The notes under the pieces are model-generated. The model worked only from the letters and a program-made list of their open reading frames with translations, was not told the origin of the DNA and ran no database searches. The position numbers were made by a program, and so were the translations under genes. A stretch of DNA of 6,099 bases from Boseongicola sp. (GTDB lineage: Bacteria; Pseudomonadota; Alphaproteobacteria; Rhodobacterales; Rhodobacteraceae): assembly GCA_013042895.1 (NCBI GenBank), contig JABDPD010000470.1, forward strand, positions 1 to 6,099, given 5' to 3'. This document shows, piece by piece, positions 1 through 6,065 of this stretch; position 1 is the first letter of the stretch, and every line of letters starts with the position of its first letter.

Positions 1-19
1 CGAGCAGAACACGATGCAA

Positions 20-22
<3 letters not shown>
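1..22 (-). other. In-frame amber codon and continuation of the ccrM frame beyond it
   Basis: On the minus strand the codons run GAA AGC TAG TTG CAT CGT GTT CTG CTC to the window edge, giving E S stop L H R V L L. CcrM proteins read HPTQKPEALLYRV or a close variant here, so TAG stands exactly at the first of the two leucines and a single T-to-A change from TTG would create it. There is no frameshift: the residues after the stop are still family-conserved. The rest of the gene lies outside the window. Confidence 0.85.
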
Positions 23-727
<705 letters not shown>

Positions 728-749
728 AATAGGTTAAGAAATTGTCTTG

Positions 750-1355
750 TCACAACATATTGTGGACGGTCTTGAACGAACGTCTATGGTGTGGGGTGAC
801 ACCAAGATTTTGAATGGCCTCACGATGGACTTTTGTCGGGTATCCGGCGTTCTTTTCCCATCCGTAACCGGGGTGCTGTTGCGCCAAATCCACCATGATG
901 CGATCGCGCACCACTTTTGCCACGATCGAAGCGGCCGCAATCGAGACGGAACGACCGTCACCCTTGATGAGTGCCGTCGCCGGAATAGCAAGATCCCGGG
1001 GAATCATATTGCCGTCGATCAACGCATAGTCGACTTGTACGTTCAGCCTATCAACGGCTCGGCACATCGCCAGATGCGAAGCTCTTAGGATATTAAGCTC
1101 ATCAATTTCTTCGACACTCGCATGAGCAACCGAAACGTGTGCGACCTTCGCAAGCTCTTCAGCAAGGTATTCGCGCTTTCTCGCACTTATCTTTTTTGAA
1201 TCCGCCAGGCCTTCTGGGATCTTGTCCGGCTCAAGCACCACCGCAGCCGCGGTGACCGGCCCGGCAAGTGGTCCACGGCCCACTTCGTCCACACCCGCTA
1301 TGACGTGAAATCCTGCCCGCAACAGACGATGCTCTTCTTCGAAATTTGGTTCCAT
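750..1355 (-). CDS. rnhB: Ribonuclease HII
   Basis: Cytoplasmic endonuclease that cuts the RNA strand of RNA-DNA hybrids and removes single ribonucleotides misincorporated in DNA. Seen in the 201-residue product: [13 protein letters not shown] at 21-33 with the catalytic pair D23-E24 and the GRG loop (26-28) that recognises the RNA-DNA junction; D114 in LIDGN; D133 in KGDGRS. These give the complete DEDD metal-binding set. [14 protein letters not shown] (138-151), GYGW (163-166) and GYPTKVH (171-177) are also family signatures. Length is normal. I chose the ATG at 1355 rather than the in-frame ATG at 1454, because the extra 33 residues would be translated from two hairpins and resemble no RNase HII. 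The ribosome site is weak (AAAGGTG about 14 bases upstream). The gene sits upstream of ccrM on the same strand, an order I recall from Rhodobacterales. Confidence 0.96.
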   Translation of the reverse strand: MEPNFEEEHRLLRAGFHVIAGVDEVGRGPLAGPVTAAAVVLEPDKIPEGLADSKKISARKREYLAEELAKVAHVSVAHASVEEIDELNILRASHLAMCRAVDRLNVQVDYALIDGNMIPRDLAIPATALIKGDGRSVSIAAASIVAKVVRDRIMVDLAQQHPGYGWEKNAGYPTKVHREAIQNLGVTPHHRRSFKTVHNML

Positions 1356-1360
1356 AATGC

Positions 1361-1391
1361 CAAAGATCACACCTTTGCCCACAAGCAAAGG
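1361..1391 (-). promoter_or_regulatory. Two mutually exclusive small hairpins in the rnhB leader
   Basis: In the minus-strand transcript CCTTTGC (1385-1391) pairs perfectly with GCAAAGG (1372-1378). The latter contains the only ribosome-site-like sequence for rnhB (AAAGG). The same CAAAG (1373-1377) can instead pair with CTTTG (1361-1365) just before the ATG. The first hairpin also shares two bases with the foot of the larger hairpin at 1390-1420. The complementarity is seen directly; a switch controlling rnhB translation is inference. Confidence 0.35.
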
Positions 1392-1420
1392 GCGGCTCTT
1401 TGTTTCCAAAAGAGCCGCCC
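1390..1420 (-). terminator. Strong hairpin, possible intrinsic terminator or attenuator upstream of rnhB
   Basis: GGGCGGCTCTTT (1390-1401) and its exact complement AAAGAGCCGCCC (1409-1420) form a 12-bp perfect stem with a 7-base loop. On the minus strand the stem is followed by TTTGCTTGT, a short and interrupted U tract. It ends only 34 bases before the rnhB ATG, so if it fully terminates there is hardly room for a separate rnhB promoter. It may instead act as an attenuator, or as a leaky terminator for the upstream gene. Confidence 0.55.
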
Positions 1421-1471
1421 GAACTCGTACCCACCCACTCGTGAGAAGTACCATCTCACTCGTTAAACTTT

Positions 1472-1497
1472 GGGTCGGGGGGATGAAGCCCCGACCC
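1472..1497 (-). terminator. Hairpin downstream of the cysteine-repeat gene, probable terminator
   Basis: GGGTCGGGG (1472-1480) pairs perfectly with CCCCGACCC (1489-1497) around an 8-base loop. In minus-strand direction it begins 53 bases after the stop of the gene at 1551-2060 and is followed by AAAGTTTAACG, which is not a real U tract. Position and stem strength favour a terminator; the missing U tract lowers confidence. A third small hairpin, GTGAGA (1441-1446) with TCTCAC (1454-1459), lies between this one and the 1390-1420 hairpin. Confidence 0.5.
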
Positions 1498-1550
1498 GCC
1501 GGCGCAAACGGAGATGTGCGGGATGTCCGCGCCGGTGTTCCTGTCTTTTT

Positions 1551-2060
1551 CTATCGCCTCGCAACGTTCCATCCTTCGCGGCGCAAGCAACGCTCGCTGT
1601 AGACCGTTCGAATACCGCGATTGGTGTGAACAAAGGTCTCGCAGCGCTCAGGCAATTTCGAAGCAAACCGGAATTTTCGGTTAAGGCATCGCCCCCCGTA
1701 TGCCACCCGATCACCGCGCCCGGTGTTCACAATCCGCAAACAGTTCTGAGGAAGTGGCGTCTTCTTGTATCCACGTCTTGCCTTGGGACCATGTCGATCA
1801 AACCGGCTGATCGTCCCATTGAATGCTCGACCCGCATGGGGGCGTTTAAGTGACCCAAGACGGCTCGCGCCGATCGTGGCCTCACTTTCTATTGCCGCCG
1901 CTTTTCGCCGATCCCTACGGTCGTCCACAGTCTTCGCTATGATCGCAACGGCTGCTATACCAAGGAGTGCTTTCGCGAGATCGTCATTGTCAGCTCGCGC
2001 CGGTGCTACAGTTGTTGTGGCAAGAGCTAGACCCAATATGGCAGTCGTAATCACCTTCAT
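1551..2060 (-). CDS. Exported protein with two copies of a Cys-x17-Cys motif, function unknown
   Basis: A 169-residue protein not matched to a named family. Residues 1-23 are a clear Sec signal peptide (MKVITTAILG, hydrophobic core, APARA before DNDD). A second short hydrophobic stretch (ALLGIAAVAIIAKTV, 31-45) could anchor it to the inner membrane. Next comes a basic linker rich in Arg and Lys (46-100). The C-terminal part is a tandem repeat with a 33-residue period: LPQNC at 103-107 to RCL at 124-126, and LPERC at 136-140 to RCL at 157-159. Both share the pattern LPxxC, then TxRGxRxxY, then xxRCLxR. The four cysteines (107, 125, 140, 158) fit two disulfides formed in the periplasm. The ATG at 2060 is preceded by GGGGGA at suitable distance and begins exactly at the signal peptide, so the longer frame to 2174 is rejected. 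It is divergent from the gene at 2225. Binding or envelope function is possible but unproven. Confidence 0.78.
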   Translation of the reverse strand: MKVITTAILGLALATTTVAPARADNDDLAKALLGIAAVAIIAKTVDDRRDRRKAAAIESEATIGASRLGSLKRPHAGRAFNGTISRFDRHGPKARRGYKKTPLPQNCLRIVNTGRGDRVAYGGRCLNRKFRFASKLPERCETFVHTNRGIRTVYSERCLRREGWNVARR

Positions 2061-2139
2061 CGTTAATCCCCCAAGGCTTCGGCAGAAGCGCCGCGTTTGG
2101 CTGTGAGACCAATCTGGGAGCGACGAACAACGACAAGCA

Positions 2140-2157
2140 ATGTCAGCGCGCTGATAT
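2140..2157. promoter_or_regulatory. Palindrome between divergent genes, candidate operator
   Basis: TCAGCGCGCTGA at 2143-2154 is a perfect 12-bp palindrome. With one mismatched pair it extends to ATGTCAGCGCGCTGATAT (2140-2157). It lies near the centre of the 164-base spacer between the divergent starts at 2060 and 2225, where a shared regulator could act on both promoters. No convincing -35/-10 pair was found for either gene, and the protein that might bind is unknown. Confidence 0.35.
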
Positions 2158-2224
2158 GACATAACACCGGCCACACCCTCTGCTGTTATTGATTTTCCGC
2201 ATTCAAACCCGCAGGGTCGCCAGC

Positions 2225-2521
2225 ATGAAACGAATTGCTAAGAATCTCATCGTGAGCTGCGTGGTGTTTTCAAGCGCAACCGCTGCATCAGCTGCGTGCT
2301 TCGCAGATTATAAAGCGAAACAAGAGAACCCTTTGCGCCTTCACTACGGTGTTTTGGAGGTGAACGTGCAACCCTGTAGGATGACCAGGGCTGTAAAAGA
2401 CAACGTAGCAAAGCGCGTTGCTGCTGGGGGATGGGTGCTGCTACAGGTTGAATCTGTGTTCGACGAAACAGGACTAGAGGCAAAAAAGCGGGATGCCGGT
2501 GAATTCTACCTCCGTTACTGA
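2225..2521 (+). CDS. Small exported protein of unknown function, first gene of an overlapping pair
   Basis: A 98-residue protein with a Sec signal peptide: basic start MKRIAKNL, hydrophobic core, and ASA before ACFADYK (cleavage after residue 23). There is no lipobox before Cys25, so a soluble periplasmic product is expected. The mature part is about 75 residues with two cysteines (25 and 51) that could form one disulfide, a central NPLRLHYGV block (35-43), AAGGWVLLQVESVF (66-79) and a C-terminal EFYLRY. I recall similar short proteins annotated as hypothetical in Rhodobacterales genomes; no function is known to me. The ATG at 2225 has AGGG eight bases upstream and starts at the signal peptide, so I prefer it to the in-frame ATG at 2189. 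Its end overlaps the next gene by 29 bases, implying co-transcription and probably translational coupling. Confidence 0.8.
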   Translation: MKRIAKNLIVSCVVFSSATAASAACFADYKAKQENPLRLHYGVLEVNVQPCRMTRAVKDNVAKRVAAGGWVLLQVESVFDETGLEAKKRDAGEFYLRY

Positions 2522-3197
2522 CACACGCACTGCGGGAGCACGTGTTGTTGCGTTCGGTATCGTCGCTGTCGTGCTTATCCTTGGCGGCGCGGCAGCTTTC
2601 CTTTTGTGGAGCCTGCCCGACGCTAACGCGTTTAATGCCCGCGTTGAGCAACTTTTCATTGAGAACTCGGACCTTACATCCGCCGCGGAGATCAAGTTGC
2701 TGGAGATCCTGGCGCAATCCGGCACCGCGTTTTCGGAAACGCTTGGAAGCTATCGCGTTGTGATCTTTGTTCTGATGCTTTTTGCCACCGGGCTCCTCAT
2801 TGCATCACTGGTTTTCGTGGTCACCATTGTTGTGTTGAACCGCCGCATTGGCGCGATTGAGAAGCAAGGCATTCAGGTCTCATCTCTGGTGATTAATCGC
2901 GGTGAAAACATCGTGGCGCTGAATGATATGGAGTTCAAACTGACTGGAGCCGCAATTGAAACCCTCGCGGTTCTTGCGGAAGCGCGGATGGACGGCGACG
3001 TACTTTCTGGCGCCGAAATCGAAGCTGTTATCTCGGGGCGCGATACCGCTGATTGCGAAGAAGCAGCTGGTGCCACTCGGATCAAACGGCTCAGAGACGC
3101 TCTCGGAAACCAGATGGTTGCCGAGCTGCTAATCCGCACCGTAGCCCGGCAAGGTTATATATTGTCAATTGACCAAAACGCGATCGAGATGACCTAG
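2493..3197 (+). CDS. Membrane-anchored winged-helix (OmpR/PhoB-type) transcriptional regulator
   Basis: A 234-residue protein with two transmembrane helices (about 18-41 and 88-115) and a C-terminal winged helix (about 140-226). The region between the helices (42-87) is acidic and should be periplasmic; positive residues before helix 1 and after helix 2 (NRRIG, 117-120) place both ends in the cytoplasm. The C-terminal part matches the Trans_reg_C fold: start of the first helix LTGAAIETLAVLA (150-162), recognition helix TRIKRLRDALG (195-205), and wing LIRTVARQGYIL (213-224), which corresponds to the usual IRTVxGxGYxL. There is no receiver domain. ToxR and CadC have the DNA-binding domain at the N-terminus; here the order is reversed. 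The start lies inside the end of the preceding gene, with AGAGG about 12 bases upstream, and its stop overlaps that of the channel gene on the other strand. Family assignment is good; target genes and signal are unknown. Confidence 0.82.
   Translation: MPVNSTSVTDTRTAGARVVAFGIVAVVLILGGAAAFLLWSLPDANAFNARVEQLFIENSDLTSAAEIKLLEILAQSGTAFSETLGSYRVVIFVLMLFATGLLIASLVFVVTIVVLNRRIGAIEKQGIQVSSLVINRGENIVALNDMEFKLTGAAIETLAVLAEARMDGDVLSGAEIEAVISGRDTADCEEAAGATRIKRLRDALGNQMVAELLIRTVARQGYILSIDQNAIEMT
3194..3197. other. CTAG shared as stop codon by two convergent genes
   Basis: The plus-strand gene ends ATG ACC TAG (3195-3197) and the minus-strand channel gene ends with TAG read from 3196 to 3194. The palindromic tetramer CTAG therefore serves both stops. 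There is no space for a terminator between the genes and I see no hairpin nearby, so the two transcripts must overlap at their 3' ends. Confidence 0.9.
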
Positions 3198-4492
3198 CTC
3201 GGACCATGCCCCTCGCGATAGCGGATTTCGCGCTGCGGGAATGGGATCTCGATATTGGCTTCTTTCAGTGCGTTCCAAATCAAGAAGCGGACCTCGGAGG
3301 TGTACTTATTGGGGCCGTCGTCGATGCCTTCGACCCAAAACTCGACGCCAAATTCAACGCCACTATCGCCAAATGCACGAAGCTCTACATCCGGTGCTTC
3401 AGGTTCCTCTAAGACTGCCGGGTGTTTCAGAACAGCTTTGGTAATCAGGTCAGGAATCAGGTTTATGTCGGTATCGTAGCTGACTGAGAAATCGACTTCG
3501 TATCGGTTCCCAGAACCTGCGTCGGACCAATTGATGATCCTTGAAACGATGAAATCCTCGTTCGGAACCACAATCCATTTGCCATCGAACGTCTCAAGAA
3601 TCGTGGCACGGGCCCCCATTCGGATGATGGTCCCGCTTTCACCGCCGTCGAGTTCAACGAAGTCTCCGACAGTAGCCTGTCCTTCGAGCAGCAGGATAAT
3701 ACCCGAAATGAAGTTGGACGCGATTTTTTGCAGCCCAAAACCGAGTCCGACACCAATCGCACCACCAAGGAGCGCCAAAGCTGAGAGGTCGAGCCCCATG
3801 ATGTTCAGGAGGATCAGACCAACCGCAACGAAAATCGCAAGCTCGAAGGCCTTGGCAGCAAGTTCACGCGTAGGCGGCCGCATCGTTTCCTGAGCGCGGA
3901 TATAGGTCGTTCCTTGATCCGCAGACCAACGGCCCAGCCAGAAGAGAATTGAACCAGCAATCAGCGCCCGGGCTATGGCGAGGAACGAGAAGTTGATCCG
4001 GCCCATCGACACTCCGTTGGACTCGAGGATCAGAAGGAGCGGGTCTAAAAGGCCAACCACATACAGTCCGGCAACGGGCATTGCCACGTATTTGCCGAGT
4101 GTCTTCAGGAAAGGCTCGGTGACGATCTCGCGAACAATGCGGCGAATGGCGAGAAATACAAAAATGCGTTTGCCGAGCGCGATGACAGCTCCGGACCCGA
4201 AGAGCGAGCGTGTGACCTGTTCTCCAAGCGCAGTAAACGCATAGGCCAAAACCGGCAGCAGCAGAGGCAAGAACATCAGTCCAAATCGCCGAGAACTGGC
4301 AAAATAGGAGGTGTTCCCTTCGCCTGGACGAATGAGCTTATCCACGCGGGGGCGCAACCACGTCGAAAGAACGACGGCGAGCAGATATGCGGCCACCAGT
4401 AAACCGAACTGAGCATAGGCTGCAGGCGAAGTAATCCACTCGAACAGGATTGCCTGGCCTTGTTCGGCGTAGCGCTCGATTGTCTCAATCAT
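3194..4492 (-). CDS. MscS-family small-conductance mechanosensitive ion channel
   Basis: Inner-membrane channel that opens under membrane tension and releases solutes during osmotic downshock. The 432-residue product has about six hydrophobic helices (near 26-46, 71-90, 103-118, 132-156, 167-188, 212-232). These are followed by the glycine/alanine-rich pore helix typical of MscS (LSALALLGGAIGVGLGFG, 236-253, then QKIASNFISGIILLLE, 255-270). After it comes the cytoplasmic beta domain: VGDFVEL (275-281), SGTIIRMGARATILETFDG (286-304) and VVPNEDFI (308-315). The alpha/beta C-terminal part ends in the common IPFPQREIR (416-424). It is longer than E. coli MscS (286 residues) because of extra N-terminal helices, as in the intermediate-size MscS homologues. 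The ATG at 4492 has AGGAAAG at good spacing. It is transcribed toward the winged-helix gene and the two stop codons overlap. Family is sure; the exact subfamily is not. Confidence 0.93.
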   Translation of the reverse strand: MIETIERYAEQGQAILFEWITSPAAYAQFGLLVAAYLLAVVLSTWLRPRVDKLIRPGEGNTSYFASSRRFGLMFLPLLLPVLAYAFTALGEQVTRSLFGSGAVIALGKRIFVFLAIRRIVREIVTEPFLKTLGKYVAMPVAGLYVVGLLDPLLLILESNGVSMGRINFSFLAIARALIAGSILFWLGRWSADQGTTYIRAQETMRPPTRELAAKAFELAIFVAVGLILLNIMGLDLSALALLGGAIGVGLGFGLQKIASNFISGIILLLEGQATVGDFVELDGGESGTIIRMGARATILETFDGKWIVVPNEDFIVSRIINWSDAGSGNRYEVDFSVSYDTDINLIPDLITKAVLKHPAVLEEPEAPDVELRAFGDSGVEFGVEFWVEGIDDGPNKYTSEVRFLIWNALKEANIEIPFPQREIRYREGHGPS

Positions 4493-4640
4493 CGCGATTC
4501 TTTCCTATTCTGCGGAAAAACCGCTTTTCCAAACATGACGCGTTTTCACTTTTTTTCCCATTATCTGCAACTGCGGGAGTTCATACCTTTGTTCATGTCG
4601 GGCCGGCATCGAACATCCCCGTTGTCTCTTGGCCCGTCCC

Positions 4641-4676
4641 CCTCGGTTGCGCAGCCTTCGCGTTGCGCAATCGAGG
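4641..4676. repeat. Long inverted repeat in the intergenic stretch upstream of the channel gene
   Basis: CCTCGGTTGCGCA (4641-4653) and TGCGCAATCGAGG (4664-4676) form a 13-bp stem with a single G-T position and a 10-base loop. No run of T follows on either strand, so it is not a typical intrinsic terminator. It could be part of a structured RNA, a protein-binding dyad or a small dispersed palindromic element. Confidence 0.6.
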
Positions 4677-4765
4677 CGGTCAATACGTGTGTATGAGATC
4701 GGCCAGTATTTTGTGGGGGCACATTCTTTCGTGCCGGGTTGAGTGTAGTACATGGTCGTTGAACT

Positions 4766-4794
4766 GGGGGTTGGGTGCCTTTTGCCCAACCCCC
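4766..4794 (-). terminator. Probable terminator of the HTH regulator gene
   Basis: GGGGGTTGGG (4766-4775) pairs perfectly with CCCAACCCCC (4785-4794) around a 9-base loop. On the minus strand it begins eight bases after the stop codon of the gene at 4803-5273, the expected place for a terminator. The bases after it (AGTTCAACG) are not a U tract, so termination may be partial or need a cofactor. Confidence 0.6.
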
Positions 4795-4802
4795 ACTTTC
4801 AC

Positions 4803-5273
4803 TTATTGATTGCTTTGCAAATGCAGCTTCATATCCATCAGCACCTGCTGCAAAGATGTCGTCTCATCGAGCAAGCGTCGCGCTTCGTTCAATGAAATGA
4901 CACCATCCTCAATCGAATGATTGTACTCACCCATTAGGGTCGCAAATCTCTGGGAGAGTTTGATCACGTCGCTGTTCAATGCACCAGTCGGGTCGCCACG
5001 CGTTTCGTCGTATTCCAGGCTCATCCCCTGTAACTCGGACAATGCTTTGGTGACAAATGGCAATGATGCCACGCGTTCAAGCTCAATAAGCACGTTTACT
5101 GGAATGTAGCGATCCGAGTTTTCGGGCGCCAAAGACGCATAACGCCCAAGCGTCGCCTTTGACTTTCCCGAAACCTCGCACGCGCGTGCATAGCCTATAT
5201 CTTTGATCAGTGCCTCAGTATGGCGTTTTAGATATTCCCCATATGCGCCGCTCTCTTCAGTTTGCGTCGTCAT
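4803..5273 (-). CDS. Helix-turn-helix regulator resembling phage CII-like (Phage_CP76) proteins
   Basis: A 156-residue cytoplasmic protein. Residues 20-47 (EALIKDIGYARACEVSGKSK, then ATLGRYAS) look like a helix-turn-helix: a first helix, a turn at VSGKS and a recognition helix KATLGRY. The middle (56-82) reads YIPVNVLIELERVASLPFVT, the part of such regulators that packs after the HTH. The C-terminal region (102-154) is predicted all helical with EDGVISLNEARRLLDE (122-137), a form I associate with phage CII-like regulators of the CP76 type; it may oligomerise. Start ATG at 5273 with AGAGGA about eight bases upstream. No membrane segment or signal peptide is present. A dyad 51 bases upstream could be an autoregulatory site. 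It lies between a GST gene and the MscS gene, all on the minus strand, and no phage genes are nearby. HTH nature is likely; the exact family and targets are uncertain. Confidence 0.72.
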   Translation of the reverse strand: MTTQTEESGAYGEYLKRHTEALIKDIGYARACEVSGKSKATLGRYASLAPENSDRYIPVNVLIELERVASLPFVTKALSELQGMSLEYDETRGDPTGALNSDVIKLSQRFATLMGEYNHSIEDGVISLNEARRLLDETTSLQQVLMDMKLHLQSNQ

Positions 5274-5323
5274 TAATTATTCCTCTTCGGCCGTCCCCGT
5301 CGCCGTCCTTCTCTATTAATTCA

Positions 5324-5336
5324 AAGTCGGCGACTT
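5324..5336. promoter_or_regulatory. Short dyad upstream of the HTH gene, candidate operator
   Basis: AAGTCG (5324-5329) and CGACTT (5331-5336) form a perfect 6-bp dyad around one G. It lies in the 110-base spacer between the GST stop and the HTH start, 51 bases before the HTH ATG, a normal place for an operator. The spacer shows no hairpin terminator after the GST gene. The dyad is short enough to be chance; autoregulation is inference. Confidence 0.25.
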
Positions 5337-5383
5337 GCCTATCATCGAATTCTCGTTTGACGGCGGGTCATTGCTCCGAGGCC

Positions 5384-6001
5384 TTAGGGAAAATAGATTG
5401 GTGCGTCGCCCTCGTGCCATTGGGCATATTTGCTCATCATCGAACTGAACTCATCCGACTGCAGGAACCGCTCAAGCCATGCTTGAAGTTTGGGCCACGG
5501 CTGTGCGTCGAACCAAGGCTTGTCGATGAAAGCAAATTGCCGAACGAACGGTAGGATCGCATAGTCGGCGAGAGAAGGACGCTTGAAAATCCAATCGTCG
5601 ATCTGCAAATCCAACTCGGACAGGAATTCGGACGCCCGCGAGCGGTGATGATTGGGATCAGCGCCTTCGTAGCGGTTTGCATACTTTGTTCGATCGAGGT
5701 GGGTCTTAAACGGTCCATCGGCGCGTTCTATCCACGCATAGCCCGTGTCAGACATATCCAGCCAATCGAACGGATCATTACGCTTCAGCGCCCAAATCAT
5801 AATGTCCAGACTTTCGTCGATCGTCTCGCTTTTAGAAACCAAGGTAGGTACGGTTGCACTTACCGACGCGTCAAGAAACGCTTGGGGTTTGTCGCGCAAG
5901 ACAACTTCTCTCAACTCGACCCGGCAACCGCTCGCAGCCAGCGCAATCCGTGCGCGCATGGCGTAAGGGCATCTTCGAAACGAATAAAGGATCGGTTTCA
6001 T
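5384..6001 (-). CDS. Glutathione S-transferase family protein with glutaredoxin-like CPYA motif
   Basis: Cytoplasmic thioredoxin-fold protein that probably binds glutathione; the true substrate is unknown. Seen in 205 residues: N-terminal domain with LYSFRRCPYAMRARIAL (5-21), where Cys11 of CPYA takes the place of the CPYC or CPYS redox site of glutaredoxins and cysteine-type GSTs; VP at 51-52, the cis-proline that holds glutathione; and ESLDIM (63-68), the Glu-Ser pair that binds the gamma-glutamyl group. The C-terminal helical domain has PSLADYAILPFV (142-153), which contains the S-x-x-D N-capping box diagnostic of GSTs. A single active-site cysteine suggests thiol-transferase or deglutathionylating chemistry (omega/Grx2-like) rather than classic conjugation. 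Length is normal. The ATG at 6001 has almost no ribosome site (GAG at -7) and may be leaderless. It lies 64 bases after the tRNA 3' end on the same strand. Confidence 0.92.
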   Translation of the reverse strand: MKPILYSFRRCPYAMRARIALAASGCRVELREVVLRDKPQAFLDASVSATVPTLVSKSETIDESLDIMIWALKRNDPFDWLDMSDTGYAWIERADGPFKTHLDRTKYANRYEGADPNHHRSRASEFLSELDLQIDDWIFKRPSLADYAILPFVRQFAFIDKPWFDAQPWPKLQAWLERFLQSDEFSSMMSKYAQWHEGDAPIYFP

Positions 6002-6007
6002 TGCGCT

Positions 6008-6036
6008 CAGATAAACGTCTTCTATCCAACTTCCAA
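6008..6036 (-). promoter_or_regulatory. Candidate promoter placing the GST transcript start at its ATG
   Basis: On the minus strand TTGGAA (6031-6036) and TATCTG (6008-6013) are separated by exactly 17 bases. The last base of the -10 is seven bases before the A of the GST ATG, so transcription would start at or next to the start codon. This would agree with the missing ribosome site. The -10 matches TATAAT only in its first three bases, so this is weak. Confidence 0.22.
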
Positions 6037-6065
6037 TGACGGTGAATGCGCCTTGTCAGCAAAAG

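Larger units (their letters stand above)
4493..4802. other. 310-base non-coding stretch with three hairpins
   Basis: Open frames here on both strands give protein-like strings with no signal peptide, motif or ribosome site, and they run through hairpins, so I call no gene. The left end holds the ribosome site of the channel gene (AGGAAAG) and a small GCGG/CCGC inverted repeat (4512-4524). The right half holds three perfect or near-perfect hairpins at 4641-4676, 4718-4735 (GGCAC/GTGCC) and 4766-4794. The channel promoter must lie here, but no convincing hexamer pair stands out. A small RNA is possible and unproven. Confidence 0.5.

Noticed and set aside
1356..1454. Longer rnhB frame starting at the ATG at 1454, adding 33 residues
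   Set aside because: The extension is encoded by the 12-bp hairpin and its flanks, resembles no RNase HII N-terminus, and the shorter product has the normal family length.
2075..2088. GCTTC/GAAGC small hairpin near the start of the cysteine-repeat gene
   Set aside because: Only a 5-bp stem with a 4-base loop; expected by chance at this GC content.
2061..2174. Longer frame for the cysteine-repeat gene starting at 2174
   Set aside because: The signal peptide begins at the ATG at 2060 with a suitable ribosome site. The extra residues would bury it and run across the divergent promoter region and palindrome.
4335..4345. TTATCCACG resembling a DnaA box
   Set aside because: A single copy, not the exact TTATCCACA, located inside the conserved channel gene, with no AT-rich origin structure around it.
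4505..4789. 94-residue minus-strand frame in the gap upstream of the channel gene, and plus-strand frames at 4450-4809
   Set aside because: They span several hairpins, have no ribosome site or recognisable motif, and their composition is like shifted-frame translation.
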